NCBI GenBank assembly: GCA_028284235.1
Contig: JANQSC010000054.1
Coordinates: 186,001-250,000 of the forward strand
DNA from: Opitutaceae bacterium
Lineage (GTDB): Bacteria > Verrucomicrobiota > Verrucomicrobiia > Opitutales > Opitutaceae
Direction of reading: 5' to 3'
DNA: 64,000 nucleotides
Part shown: positions 9,545 to 18,002 of the stretch, piece after piece
Layout of the letters: each line of letters opens with the position of its first letter
Numbering within the stretch: position 1 is the first letter of the stretch
Position numbers and translations under genes: made by a program
The notes under the pieces: model-generated
Told to the model about the DNA's origin: nothing
Databases searched by the model: none
What the model saw: the letters and a program-made list of their open reading frames with translations, nothing else

Positions 9545-10621
9545 TTAATCGTTTAAGGACATTCGCCTGATTCTGTGATTCTCGCTGTCGCCAATGTAGA
9601 GCATTCCTTCCGCGTCGATGAATATGCCGTGTGGACGCGCAAGGGAACAGCTCAGAGCGGGCCCGTCTGGGCCATCGGCGTTCTCGCCGTTTCCTACCAC
9701 CACGCGTAGTTTATTGTCCGATACGTCGATCATTCGGATTGTGTGACTTTCCGTATCGGCGAAGTATATGTCCCCGTTTGGGGCAACTGCGATGCCTTTG
9801 GGTCCCGCCAGTTTTGCGAGTTTAGGGTCGCCTCCATTGCCTGTGAAGCCCTTCTCCCCAGTCCCTGCGATGTGGTGGATAGTGCCTCTATCCATGTTGA
9901 GACGGTATATTTGGTTGCCTTCGCGCAGGGCGAGCCAAAGGTCGCCATTCTTGTCGAAGTCCAGCGTGCGGGGCCCATTGAGAGGCGCATTCGCGAATGG
10001 GCCCCCATCTGGAGTGTCGTCCCTTGATCCGTTCCCTGCTATCGTTTCAATACGATTGGTTTTCGCTCGAATGACTCGTAGGCGGTGATTGCCAATATCA
10101 GCGATGTAAAGGTCTCCGTTTTGGCTGAACTGTATGCTGTGGGGTTTGTTAAATATAGAGAGTTCGGGTTTGCCGCCGTCTCCGGAAAACCCAGCCTGGC
10201 CATTGCCAGCGATGGTGACGATTTCGTCTTTCTCCAAGTCCACCCGGCGTATTGCATGGTTGTTTTTATCGGCGATGTAGAGGCGGTTCATTGGCCCGAA
10301 TCGAATCTCGTGAGGCTGGTTGAGTTGGGCTTGGATAGCGGGCCCTCCATCTCCGGAGTATCCGGCGGTTCCGTTGCCTACTATGGTTTCAACAACGCCG
10401 TCTTCCGTTATTCGACGCACCGTATGACCACCGTATTCGCAAAACCAGAGAGCTCCGTCGGGACCGCGTACGACTCCAAAAGGGTTGTCGACTCGCGCGG
10501 TCTCGGTTGGGCCATCGATGGTGGCGGCAGTGCCGTCGCCGACAACTGTTTCAACCTGCGGGGTTGAAAAAAGAGGACATGCAAAGAGGTAGATCGAGAG
10601 TAGGCAGGTTTTTGGGTACAT
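9545..10621 (-). CDS. Secreted NHL-repeat beta-propeller protein
   Basis: Protein of 358 residues with an N-terminal signal sequence (MYPKTCLLSIYLFACPLFS) followed by about six NHL repeats. Each repeat carries an ETIVGNGTAGYSGDGG-type turn followed by (L/I)YIADxxNHxIRR, for example LYIADKNNHAIRRV, LYIADIGNHRLRVI, IYFADTESHTIRMI and LYIGDSENHRIRRM. NHL propellers are scaffolds for binding or for lyase-type catalysis, and no catalytic residues can be assigned here. It is the last gene of the minus-strand series but lies 158 bp beyond the oxygenase gene, so it may have its own promoter. Its function in polysaccharide use is unknown. Confidence 0.85.
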   Translation of the reverse strand: MYPKTCLLSIYLFACPLFSTPQVETVVGDGTAATIDGPTETARVDNPFGVVRGPDGALWFCEYGGHTVRRITEDGVVETIVGNGTAGYSGDGGPAIQAQLNQPHEIRFGPMNRLYIADKNNHAIRRVDLEKDEIVTIAGNGQAGFSGDGGKPELSIFNKPHSIQFSQNGDLYIADIGNHRLRVIRAKTNRIETIAGNGSRDDTPDGGPFANAPLNGPRTLDFDKNGDLWLALREGNQIYRLNMDRGTIHHIAGTGEKGFTGNGGDPKLAKLAGPKGIAVAPNGDIYFADTESHTIRMIDVSDNKLRVVVGNGENADGPDGPALSCSLARPHGIFIDAEGMLYIGDSENHRIRRMSLND

Positions 10622-10779
10622 ACGATTTGCAGCGGAAGGCGAATCCTAATAATTATCGTTTTGGCGAGGTGTTATAGTATACTCATTGCGCCATCCGATA
10701 AAAGCGCATAATGCGTCCGCAGTTGGGCGGGGCGGATTTTGAAACAAGTTCCAGGAGATCGTTCGAACGGTTCAGGAGT

Positions 10780-11556
10780 TCAAACGCTTAGCAATTCTCC
10801 TTCGCCCTCGAGACTGTGGGATTTAAGATCGGAACCCGGGTAGGCGAAGCCGTTGATGAAGACGCGCCGGGATTGCTTCGAGAGATTGGCTTGGCTTCCG
10901 TGGATGGTATAAGGGCCAAAGGCGACCACGTCTCCGGACTTCAAGAGGGGAGCGACGGCGCTGTCGAAGTCGATCTGCTTGTGCTGCTCGAGCGGAGGCT
11001 CTAGATAGCCCAAGCGATTGCTCTTGGGAATGAATTTGAGCGGACCGCTTTCCTCGGTTGTGTCGTCGAGGGCGAGCAGTAGCTGGACATAGCTTCCATC
11101 GCCCCTAAGGTCGTCGAATCCGCCGTTGGCGATGCCGCGAAACTGGATGTCCTGGTGCCAATCGAACGCGATCGCGGAGCCGGGCTTCTTGTAGTGGGCC
11201 TGGTTGATGAGGTGGTTCATGGAGTCGGAACCGAGCAACTGCTGGGCGATCTTTAAGAGACGGCGGTCTTGGCCGAACGTGCGCAGCGTTGCCTCGGCGC
11301 CTCCGACCCAGGCGATGTGCCGGAGATTCCATGGGTCCTGCTCGGAATTCCGTTGGAAAGTAAAGAGCGAATTTTCCGAAGCGGCGCTGACGCGACCGTC
11401 GCTCTCCGTTAGCGTGTTGGCGACGGCCTCGGACTTCGCGTAGAGGCGGTTAAATGCGGCTTGCATTTCCGCGACTTCGCTTGCGTCGAATACCGCGTCG
11501 ATACGCGTGAATCCTTGGTTGCTGTACTCTGCTATGTTGGTTTCGCTGAAGTTCAT
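10780..11556 (-). CDS. Phytanoyl-CoA dioxygenase (PhyH) family Fe(II)/2-oxoglutarate oxygenase
   Basis: Cytoplasmic protein of 258 residues with no signal peptide. The Fe(II) facial triad is visible: HxD in FDWHQDIQF, and the distal His in YTIHGSQANLSKQSRR. The Arg of that last segment fits 2-oxoglutarate binding. The double-stranded beta-helix fold is implied by the family. PhyH relatives hydroxylate diverse small molecules, and the substrate here cannot be inferred. It follows the GH28 gene by 17 bp and so probably shares its transcript. A second PhyH-family protein occurs at 42103-42849 in a different unit. Confidence 0.85.
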   Translation of the reverse strand: MNFSETNIAEYSNQGFTRIDAVFDASEVAEMQAAFNRLYAKSEAVANTLTESDGRVSAASENSLFTFQRNSEQDPWNLRHIAWVGGAEATLRTFGQDRRLLKIAQQLLGSDSMNHLINQAHYKKPGSAIAFDWHQDIQFRGIANGGFDDLRGDGSYVQLLLALDDTTEESGPLKFIPKSNRLGYLEPPLEQHKQIDFDSAVAPLLKSGDVVAFGPYTIHGSQANLSKQSRRVFINGFAYPGSDLKSHSLEGEGELLSV

Positions 11557-11573
11557 TCTATCGATATCGCGTT

Positions 11574-13037
11574 CTAATTCGCCTTTGGGTTTACGTTGGA
11601 AGTGAATGTGGAATTTTCGAATTCGACCTTGGCGGTGCCGACGGAGCGGTAGCTAAGGGGACTTTCCGAATAGAGAGCCGTCCCGCTCAAGCGTAGTCCT
11701 GAAACATTCTCGAATAGGGACGCCTCTTTCGATCGTATCGATACCTGTTCGATCACAAGCGATTCGATCGGGGCGGTATCCAGTCCTCGGATATAGATTC
11801 CAATTTGGGAAGATAGGCAGGTGACTCCGCTGATCCGAATATTCCGAAAGGTGGGTTCGAGCTTCTTACCAGCGGCGCGGCTATTGTAGTTCATATTCCG
11901 TTCGATGGGTTCTGCATCGTAATGCAAATTGGCGATAATCGCTTCGCCTTTTATATTCTCCATCGTAATGTTGCGGAGGACGACATTCTCGACGATACCG
12001 CTTCGACCCAGTCTGGACTTAAACCGTATGCCGCGTCTGGTTCCGTCGAAATGGCAGTTCTCGACGAGGACGTTTCTGACGTCGGCCGACATTTCACTGC
12101 CGATGACGAATCCACCGTGGCCCGCTTTGGTCTGGCAGTTTCTGACTACCACGTTCTCGGTAGGGCGTCCGATGCGCCAGGCTTCCTCGTCTCGTCCCGA
12201 CTTCAAGGCGATATTATCGTCACCTACATCCAGATAGCAGTTTTCGATCAAGACGTTGCGGCAGCCATCGATGTCGATGCCGTCGTTGTTGGGGCCGTGG
12301 GACACAATGGATACATTCCGTATGACGAGGTTTTCGCACCAAACGGGGTGGAGATTCCAAGAGGGGCCGTTGACGAATGAAACGCCGTCAATAAGCGCGT
12401 TCTTGCACTCGATAAACTGGACGAAAGGAGGGCGCACGCCGTCTTCAGGGGTCCCGAATATGCGTTCTTCGATCGGCGTTTCCCGTTTGCCCATCTCGAA
12501 GAGCTCGACCATGCCGGGCTGATTTTGTTTCCATGGCCACCAAACCTGTCCTTGTCCGTCAATGACGCCTGCGCCCGTGATCGCGATATTCTCGCAGTCC
12601 TTGGCGTAGATCGGCGGGGCGTAATTATAGCAGAAGTAGCCGCCTCGTTGAATCAGGACGACTGGGAGATAGTCTTCGAAGCGATCGCTGAACGCGATGG
12701 TGGCGCCGCTCTCAAGGTGTAGGTTGACGTTGCTGCGGAGCTCGATGGGGCCGGTTTGCCAAACGCCGGCGGGAACGACGACCGTTCCGCCGCCGGATTC
12801 GTGACAGGTTTGAATGGCGTTTCGAAAGGCTTTTGTATTGGCTTCTTTATTGTCGGGTTGGGCTCCAAATTGCTCGATTGTGTATCGGGAATCTGGAAAC
12901 GATGGCTCAGAGACTTCGAACGTTTCGAGCCAGTCCAGGCTCGTTTCGGCCGAGCACAGGAAGGGCGCTAGCGCGAGTAGGGCGGCGAACGGTTTCATTG
13001 ATTGAAGTTTGAGATCCATTGTCTGGAGAATCGGCAT
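11574..13037 (-). CDS. Exported glycoside hydrolase family 28 (polygalacturonase-type)
   Basis: Right-handed beta-helix hydrolase of 487 residues. A signal peptide (MKPFAALLALAPFLCSA) sits near residues 14-30. The GH28 active-site motifs are present in order: NNDGIDID (equivalent to NTDG), GDDNIALKSG (paired Asp), AGHGGFVIGSE (catalytic His) and GIRFKS (RIK-like substrate-binding motif). This set supports an intact inverting hydrolase acting on galacturonate or related alpha-linked glycans. The ATG overlaps the TAA of the upstream GH115-like gene (TAATG), so it is probably translationally coupled. A second GH28 protein lies at 16362-17972 with a different third motif. Confidence 0.92.
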   Translation of the reverse strand: MPILQTMDLKLQSMKPFAALLALAPFLCSAETSLDWLETFEVSEPSFPDSRYTIEQFGAQPDNKEANTKAFRNAIQTCHESGGGTVVVPAGVWQTGPIELRSNVNLHLESGATIAFSDRFEDYLPVVLIQRGGYFCYNYAPPIYAKDCENIAITGAGVIDGQGQVWWPWKQNQPGMVELFEMGKRETPIEERIFGTPEDGVRPPFVQFIECKNALIDGVSFVNGPSWNLHPVWCENLVIRNVSIVSHGPNNDGIDIDGCRNVLIENCYLDVGDDNIALKSGRDEEAWRIGRPTENVVVRNCQTKAGHGGFVIGSEMSADVRNVLVENCHFDGTRRGIRFKSRLGRSGIVENVVLRNITMENIKGEAIIANLHYDAEPIERNMNYNSRAAGKKLEPTFRNIRISGVTCLSSQIGIYIRGLDTAPIESLVIEQVSIRSKEASLFENVSGLRLSGTALYSESPLSYRSVGTAKVEFENSTFTSNVNPKAN

Positions 13038-15106
13038 TAATTTTTGAGCTCAGCGAGGACGTCCTCCGTCGACTGCTTGACCTGTTTCAAGTTCATCTTG
13101 GTATCGCCGCGGTACCAGTGCTTCCAGCGAGGATTGGCGGTTATCATAGCTTGGCCTTGCTCGAGAGTTTTCCATTCATTGAGGGACTGCTCTACGTGGC
13201 GAATCGCTGCGTTCCGATCGCCGTCCGCGAGCGCGGCAACCGCGCGTTCGAGCTCTAGGGCCCAGGCGTGCAATCCCCGAAGAATGCGCGATTGGGCGAT
13301 GAGGTTTTCCTTGAAAAAGCGGGCTCGCGACGCGTCGCAATGCGCTTCGATTTCCTGGAGCGCTTCTTGCATCAGCTTATAGGATACATCGAGGTGGCCG
13401 ATTTGGGTTTCGAGCATTCCCACGGCGTCGCCAGGCCCCGGCAGAGGCGGGCGCATATCGGCGAGATGACGATTCACCCAACTGTTCTTGGCGCTGTTTT
13501 CTTCCTCTGGCAGCCGACCGTTTTCCAGAATCGCGCGAATCGCGCCCATATTCCGGTACCCTCGTTGCCGCGTCAATCCATCGATAAAGTAGGGGACGCC
13601 TCGTTCGTTTTCGAGATAGCTTTCGAAGAAGGACTCGTAGGCTTTGACGGCGGCGTCGGCGGCGTCGCCGAACCAGAACGCGCATAGGTCGCGGGTGAAC
13701 TGATAGGCGTCGAAGGCTTCCGTGTCGGTCAAAGAAGCCGCGGAGGCGGAGAGGCCGAAGACAAACTCGCGAATGCTGGACGCATTGAGAATGGCGTAGT
13801 CGCGAGCGTCGCGGTGATAGGCCTGGTTGAAGAGGTAGCCTTGTTCGTTGGCAGAAACGCCTTGAACCATGTGAGGACCGGTGCCCCAGAGCTGGTGATG
13901 GAAGTAGACGCCGTAGTTGCGCCTCGGATCGCGCGGCATTTCGTGGAAGTCGCTTTGCCAGACGCGCCCGGGCGAGTTGTCGGCGAAAATGATCATGACG
14001 TCTTCCGGAATCCGCATGAATCCTTCCTTGAAGAAGACGGCGCCCTCCGCCCAAAGGGTTGTGGTCATGACGGGGTTGGAGTCTTTGGAAACCTCGTCGA
14101 CAATGCGTCGTTGGAGCGCGATGGCTTCGGTCATGATGGCGCCCCGTTCCTCGTCGGTTTCGGGCGTATTGGGATCGGCCATCCACATAGGGCGGTCGGC
14201 GATGCCGCGCAGGCCGAGCTGCCAGACGACGTTCGGATATTCGGCCCAGAGCTGGGCGTAGTAGCGCCAGGTCTCCTCCATTTGTTTCTTCGAACTGAAA
14301 TAGGAAAAGAGGTGCTCCTCGCCTCGCCGCTTCCAGTAGTTGAAGAAGGTGAACGCGCTGACGCCTAGAGGCTCGATGTGGTGCATCGATAGATACAGGC
14401 CACGTTTCTTGGCTTCGTCGGCGAGGGCCCGTTCCGGGGCGTTGTCGATATCGAGGAAGCTGGCTGGGATGATGAGGTTGTAACCGAGTCGGACAGCCGT
14501 TTCGCATACTGCTGCCATGGCCTTCGGGTCGACTGCGTATTTGTAGTGCGGATAATCGATGTAGCGTCGGCCGCCGCTTTCAATCCAGCCTTGAAGCAGG
14601 TCTTCGTCGTTGATGAACCAGCCGCGAAAGCGGAAAGAGGGCTCGGAGCCGGAGAGTCGTGTTTGGGACCAGTCGAGGTCGGCGCGCTTAATCGGTTCGA
14701 TGCCGGTCCAAAGATAGGTGGGGTCGATACCCAGAATTTCCTTGCTGAAGGTGTAGATGGCCCGCATGGCCCCGCGGGGGTCGCTGCCGACGAATACCAA
14801 TGAGTTCTGGTGGGAAAGTATTTCGAATGCTTCGTCTTTGCCTTCGAGGGACTGGATTGCGCTTGCAGAAATTTTTTGAACCCAATTGTTGAATACGGAA
14901 TCTTCGAGAGAACCGATGATGATTTCCCCGCCTGGATCGCCCCGCGTAACCGGGATGGACTGGCTAGTTGTTTTCTGTATGTCGGAGGACAGATCCTGAG
15001 CGGCAAGCGCCAGCCATTCGGGACTGTTGGAACCGACGCGGATTTCAGCCAGCAGGGTGGAGGCGGTGACGGCAAGTAGGGTGAAGATGGTGGCTGGGAC
15101 TTTCAT
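13037..15106 (-). CDS. GH115-like exported glycosidase (alpha-glucuronidase-type)
   Basis: Protein of 689 residues with a signal peptide (MKVPATIFTLLAVTASTLLA). An N-terminal domain (EIRVGSNSPEWLALAAQDLSS ... EIIIGS) resembles the domain found before GH115 catalytic barrels. The barrel begins near FRFRGWFINDEDLLQGW, the RGxFxNDED signature typical of GH115, and continues with TTTLWAEGAVFF and IIFADNSPG. Known GH115 enzymes release glucuronate or 4-O-methylglucuronate side chains from xylan-type polymers. That fits the downstream glucuronate catabolic genes. It is shorter than typical members, so the subfamily and exact linkage are uncertain. It sits upstream of, and overlaps, the GH28 gene at 11574. 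Confidence 0.75.
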   Translation of the reverse strand: MKVPATIFTLLAVTASTLLAEIRVGSNSPEWLALAAQDLSSDIQKTTSQSIPVTRGDPGGEIIIGSLEDSVFNNWVQKISASAIQSLEGKDEAFEILSHQNSLVFVGSDPRGAMRAIYTFSKEILGIDPTYLWTGIEPIKRADLDWSQTRLSGSEPSFRFRGWFINDEDLLQGWIESGGRRYIDYPHYKYAVDPKAMAAVCETAVRLGYNLIIPASFLDIDNAPERALADEAKKRGLYLSMHHIEPLGVSAFTFFNYWKRRGEEHLFSYFSSKKQMEETWRYYAQLWAEYPNVVWQLGLRGIADRPMWMADPNTPETDEERGAIMTEAIALQRRIVDEVSKDSNPVMTTTLWAEGAVFFKEGFMRIPEDVMIIFADNSPGRVWQSDFHEMPRDPRRNYGVYFHHQLWGTGPHMVQGVSANEQGYLFNQAYHRDARDYAILNASSIREFVFGLSASAASLTDTEAFDAYQFTRDLCAFWFGDAADAAVKAYESFFESYLENERGVPYFIDGLTRQRGYRNMGAIRAILENGRLPEEENSAKNSWVNRHLADMRPPLPGPGDAVGMLETQIGHLDVSYKLMQEALQEIEAHCDASRARFFKENLIAQSRILRGLHAWALELERAVAALADGDRNAAIRHVEQSLNEWKTLEQGQAMITANPRWKHWYRGDTKMNLKQVKQSTEDVLAELKN

Positions 15107-15224
15107 GAGCGCGTTTTGGGAAGCAATTGGCGAGGCTGTTTGCCTGCTGTAGGTTCGAAGGAGGGTCGAGTTTAGAGGACGCGGGAATTGGGTGTTGATA
15201 TTGCAGGTTGCGAACCGGCGGGCG

Positions 15225-16334
15225 CTAGTCTTCCGAAATCCGGTAGTACCAAACCTCCATTGTTTCGTTGTCCGACGGGCGGTTCCAGTAGAGGCGCCGG
15301 CCGTTGTGGCTGAACGCCGGGTTGAGGTGGGTCTTCATGCCCCACACGATATCCGTGCCGTAGGAATCGATTGCGCGGCTGGTCTTCCGGGATAGGTCGT
15401 ATTCGATGAGTGTGACGGGATCCGCGCCGTAGGGCGGATCTGTAACGATCCAGCGTCGATTCGGGGAAATCGTGGGGTGGTTGCCCGGCCCGGCTAGTGT
15501 TTCGATGACGTTTCTGTCTCGGTCCCAACGCCGAATAGACCAGTCGTTGGGATGGCCATCATCGATTAGGTTGTCCGCTCCAACGAGGGTGTCGCCGTCC
15601 CACCAGTTCACGTGCATCGGCTTGATTCCGAAGTACCGCAAATCGTTTCCGTCTGGGCGACAGGTAAACAGGTACCACGGTTGGTCGCCGGTGTCGAGTT
15701 GGACGGCGATGTTTTCGGTTTCGGGGGCGATGTGAATGTGGCGGAAGACCCATTCCTGCGGATCATCGCTTCCCGGGAGCGCGTCCGCCCAGTAGGCCAG
15801 GTCGGCCGTTTGGAGGATGTCCCTAGTGTTCCCTTCGAAATCGCTACGCCGAATGGGGAAGCCTTCGCCACCCCGAAGGAGGAAGTAGGTCTCGGTGTTG
15901 TCGTGTTTCGACTGGCCTTCGATCCGGGTCAAGAGATTGCCATCCAAGTCGACAATGTAGGTATAGCCGTCTGTGTAATAGAGGATGCGATCGTTGGCGA
16001 TAAAGCGTTGGGACGCGCCATCGTGGGCCTGTGTCAAAAGGTCGGCGACTTTCCGATGACCGGTTCCATCGCTTCGGCATAGCCACAACTCGGCATCGGT
16101 GACTCCCCTGTCCCGGGGAGGCGTGGGGAAATTCACGTAGACGACATGTTGTCCGTCCGGGCTATCCGGCGGAGTGTCCCACGAACCGAGAACCGCCCAC
16201 TGGCCGGGCAGGGAGATCCGTGTGCCGTTGGTGGGAGCGGACTCTCCGGTGGCAGAGGCTTCGGGTCTGCCGCAGGCCGCGAGGGCCAGGCAAAGTAGGC
16301 AGATTGGAATTGGACTAGGAACGTCGACTCGCAT
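15225..16334 (-). CDS. Beta-propeller lipoprotein, possibly PL22 oligogalacturonate-lyase-like
   Basis: Protein of 369 residues with a lipoprotein signal (ICLLCLALAACG, lipobox LAAC). The rest reads as TolB/WD40-like propeller blades: SPDGQHVVYVNFPTP, ELWLCRSDGTGHRKV, GNHPTISPNRRWIVTDPP and THLNPAFSHNGRRLYWN. The last segment resembles the C-terminal blade of family PL22 lyases (THPHPSFTPDNKQVLF in the enterobacterial enzyme, from memory). An oligo-uronide lyase role would suit its place between two GH28 genes. A non-catalytic glycan-binding propeller is the alternative. The likely location is lipid-anchored in the periplasm or outer membrane. Confidence 0.6.
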   Translation of the reverse strand: MRVDVPSPIPICLLCLALAACGRPEASATGESAPTNGTRISLPGQWAVLGSWDTPPDSPDGQHVVYVNFPTPPRDRGVTDAELWLCRSDGTGHRKVADLLTQAHDGASQRFIANDRILYYTDGYTYIVDLDGNLLTRIEGQSKHDNTETYFLLRGGEGFPIRRSDFEGNTRDILQTADLAYWADALPGSDDPQEWVFRHIHIAPETENIAVQLDTGDQPWYLFTCRPDGNDLRYFGIKPMHVNWWDGDTLVGADNLIDDGHPNDWSIRRWDRDRNVIETLAGPGNHPTISPNRRWIVTDPPYGADPVTLIEYDLSRKTSRAIDSYGTDIVWGMKTHLNPAFSHNGRRLYWNRPSDNETMEVWYYRISED

Positions 16335-16361
16335 CGGGTAGTTTGGGTGGTTAGCGCGTGG

Positions 16362-17972
16362 TTATGGTTTGAGGGCGACTTGGTTCTCCGGGACTTCGTC
16401 GTCGATCTTGACGAGCTGGTCTGTTTCGGGGAAATGGTTGTCGAAGAGAACGATGTCGCGTGTTTTCCGTCCCTCGATGTGAAACGCGGTCGGAATGGGA
16501 ATGTGGATTATATTGTTGAAAAAGGAGGCCTTGCTTGTGTCGATCAATCGGACCAGGGCGTCGGCTTTCTTTGAAGCGGAAGCGCGCAGCCCTGACAGCT
16601 TCAGCCCTGCGACGTTGTCTATCACCAATGCGGGCCGATCGTCATTTCTGGCGGTCCGGAGATGTATGTTTTCCAGAGTGATCGCGCTGGCGTGTCTGAT
16701 AAAGAAACCGTAGGCTGGGAGTTCGCCGAAAATGAGGCCGTTTGGATACGCTGTTTCTTCTTCCGGCAATTTACGGTTCGCCTGCTCCCGAGTCCCGCCT
16801 CCTTCAAATTCCAAATCGATATTCCTTAGGAGTATGTTTTTAACAGGAATGTCCTTAGTGCCGGACACGATACAACCGTAGCCCGAGGAAATACGGGTGC
16901 CTGTGATGTTCTCGATGATTATGTCCTTGAGATGCGGCGTATTGATACTGGCGCCTTCACGGTAGGCGCGGAACCGGCTGCCCAGGCGAATGAAAATGGC
17001 TGACGTCTTTATGTTGCGAATACTTATGTTTGAAATTTGGATACGCTCCATGCGGGCGCCGTCTACAGTCATAATGCTCACCGCGTCTCTTCGGGTGTCG
17101 TAGACTACGCAGTTGTTGACGACGATGTCCTCGAAGCGTCCGCTGGATTCGGTCCCTATCTTGATTCCCGAGGCGTTGGAGCTGACGACGCAATTGGTGA
17201 TGGTGATATCGCGGCAGGCTTCGTCGGGGGCTAGGCTCTTCAGGCAGATGGCGTCGTCGCCGCTGTTGATGACGCAATTGGATACCCGCACTCGTTCGCA
17301 ATCGACCAGATCGAGGCCGTCCGTATTGCGGCCCGGGACATCCGCGTAGCGTTCTTTTTCGATGTCCTTGTTTTCCCGGCTGTCGACCGTGACGCTCTCG
17401 ATGACGAGGTCCTTGCAGGACTGGTAGGACTGCACCCAGGACGCGGAGTTGTAGAGTGTGATGTCTCGGATGAGTATGTTCTCGCAGCCCCTGAAGTGAA
17501 TAATCCGCGGCCGCTTGCTAAACGATGGAAAGCCGTAGGGCCCCTCTACCCAATGGTCGCCATTTCCGTCGATAGCGCCCTGGCCCGTGATGGCGATGTT
17601 CCGCGCATCTTCGGCGTAGAGGAGCATCTTGTTGGTCACCATTTCCTTCTGGTAGGCGGAGTGCGTGGAGGGAGTGCTGGGGAAGTCGTAAAGGTTGTCG
17701 CTGGCCCGGAGAATCGCGCCGGCCTCGATTTCCAAGGTGACATTGTCCTTTAGGTGGAGAGTGCCCGATCGAAAGACACCTCCTCGGATGTAGACCTTGC
17801 CACCACCATCCTCATTGCAGGAATCGATTGCGTTTTGAATGGCAACCGTATTCAGCGTTTCATTATCTCCGACAGCTCCGTATTGCTTTACATCCCAGAC
17901 GTGCGAGGAAGCGGTCAATGATTGTATGGCGACGCCAACAGTCAGGGCGGAAATAAGCAAGGGACGTTTCAT
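16362..17972 (-). CDS. Exported GH28 family protein lacking the usual GHG histidine motif
   Basis: Beta-helix protein of 536 residues with a signal peptide (MKRPLLISALTVGVAIQSLTA). The N-terminal segment DVKQYGAVGDNETLNTVAIQ is typical of pectate-lyase-superfamily GH28. Active-site motifs NTDGLDL and SGDDAICLKS are intact. Where polygalacturonases carry the catalytic GHG histidine, this protein reads SNASGIKIGTES. Such sequences occur in GH28 members acting on other uronate or rhamnose linkages. A true polygalacturonase is therefore less likely than an exo-acting or rhamnogalacturonan-type enzyme. It lies 27 bp upstream of the propeller lipoprotein and 30 bp downstream of the clan-A glycosidase. 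Confidence 0.88.
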   Translation of the reverse strand: MKRPLLISALTVGVAIQSLTASSHVWDVKQYGAVGDNETLNTVAIQNAIDSCNEDGGGKVYIRGGVFRSGTLHLKDNVTLEIEAGAILRASDNLYDFPSTPSTHSAYQKEMVTNKMLLYAEDARNIAITGQGAIDGNGDHWVEGPYGFPSFSKRPRIIHFRGCENILIRDITLYNSASWVQSYQSCKDLVIESVTVDSRENKDIEKERYADVPGRNTDGLDLVDCERVRVSNCVINSGDDAICLKSLAPDEACRDITITNCVVSSNASGIKIGTESSGRFEDIVVNNCVVYDTRRDAVSIMTVDGARMERIQISNISIRNIKTSAIFIRLGSRFRAYREGASINTPHLKDIIIENITGTRISSGYGCIVSGTKDIPVKNILLRNIDLEFEGGGTREQANRKLPEEETAYPNGLIFGELPAYGFFIRHASAITLENIHLRTARNDDRPALVIDNVAGLKLSGLRASASKKADALVRLIDTSKASFFNNIIHIPIPTAFHIEGRKTRDIVLFDNHFPETDQLVKIDDEVPENQVALKP

Positions 17973-18002
17973 CAGACTAGGATCTGCTTGGAGGCTCGTT
18001 TA

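Noticed and set aside
9544-9559. CTTAATCGTTTAAG, resembling operators O1-O3
   Set aside because: It overlaps the 3' end of the NHL gene, its arms lack the TGCTT/AAGCA pattern and it is not in a promoter.
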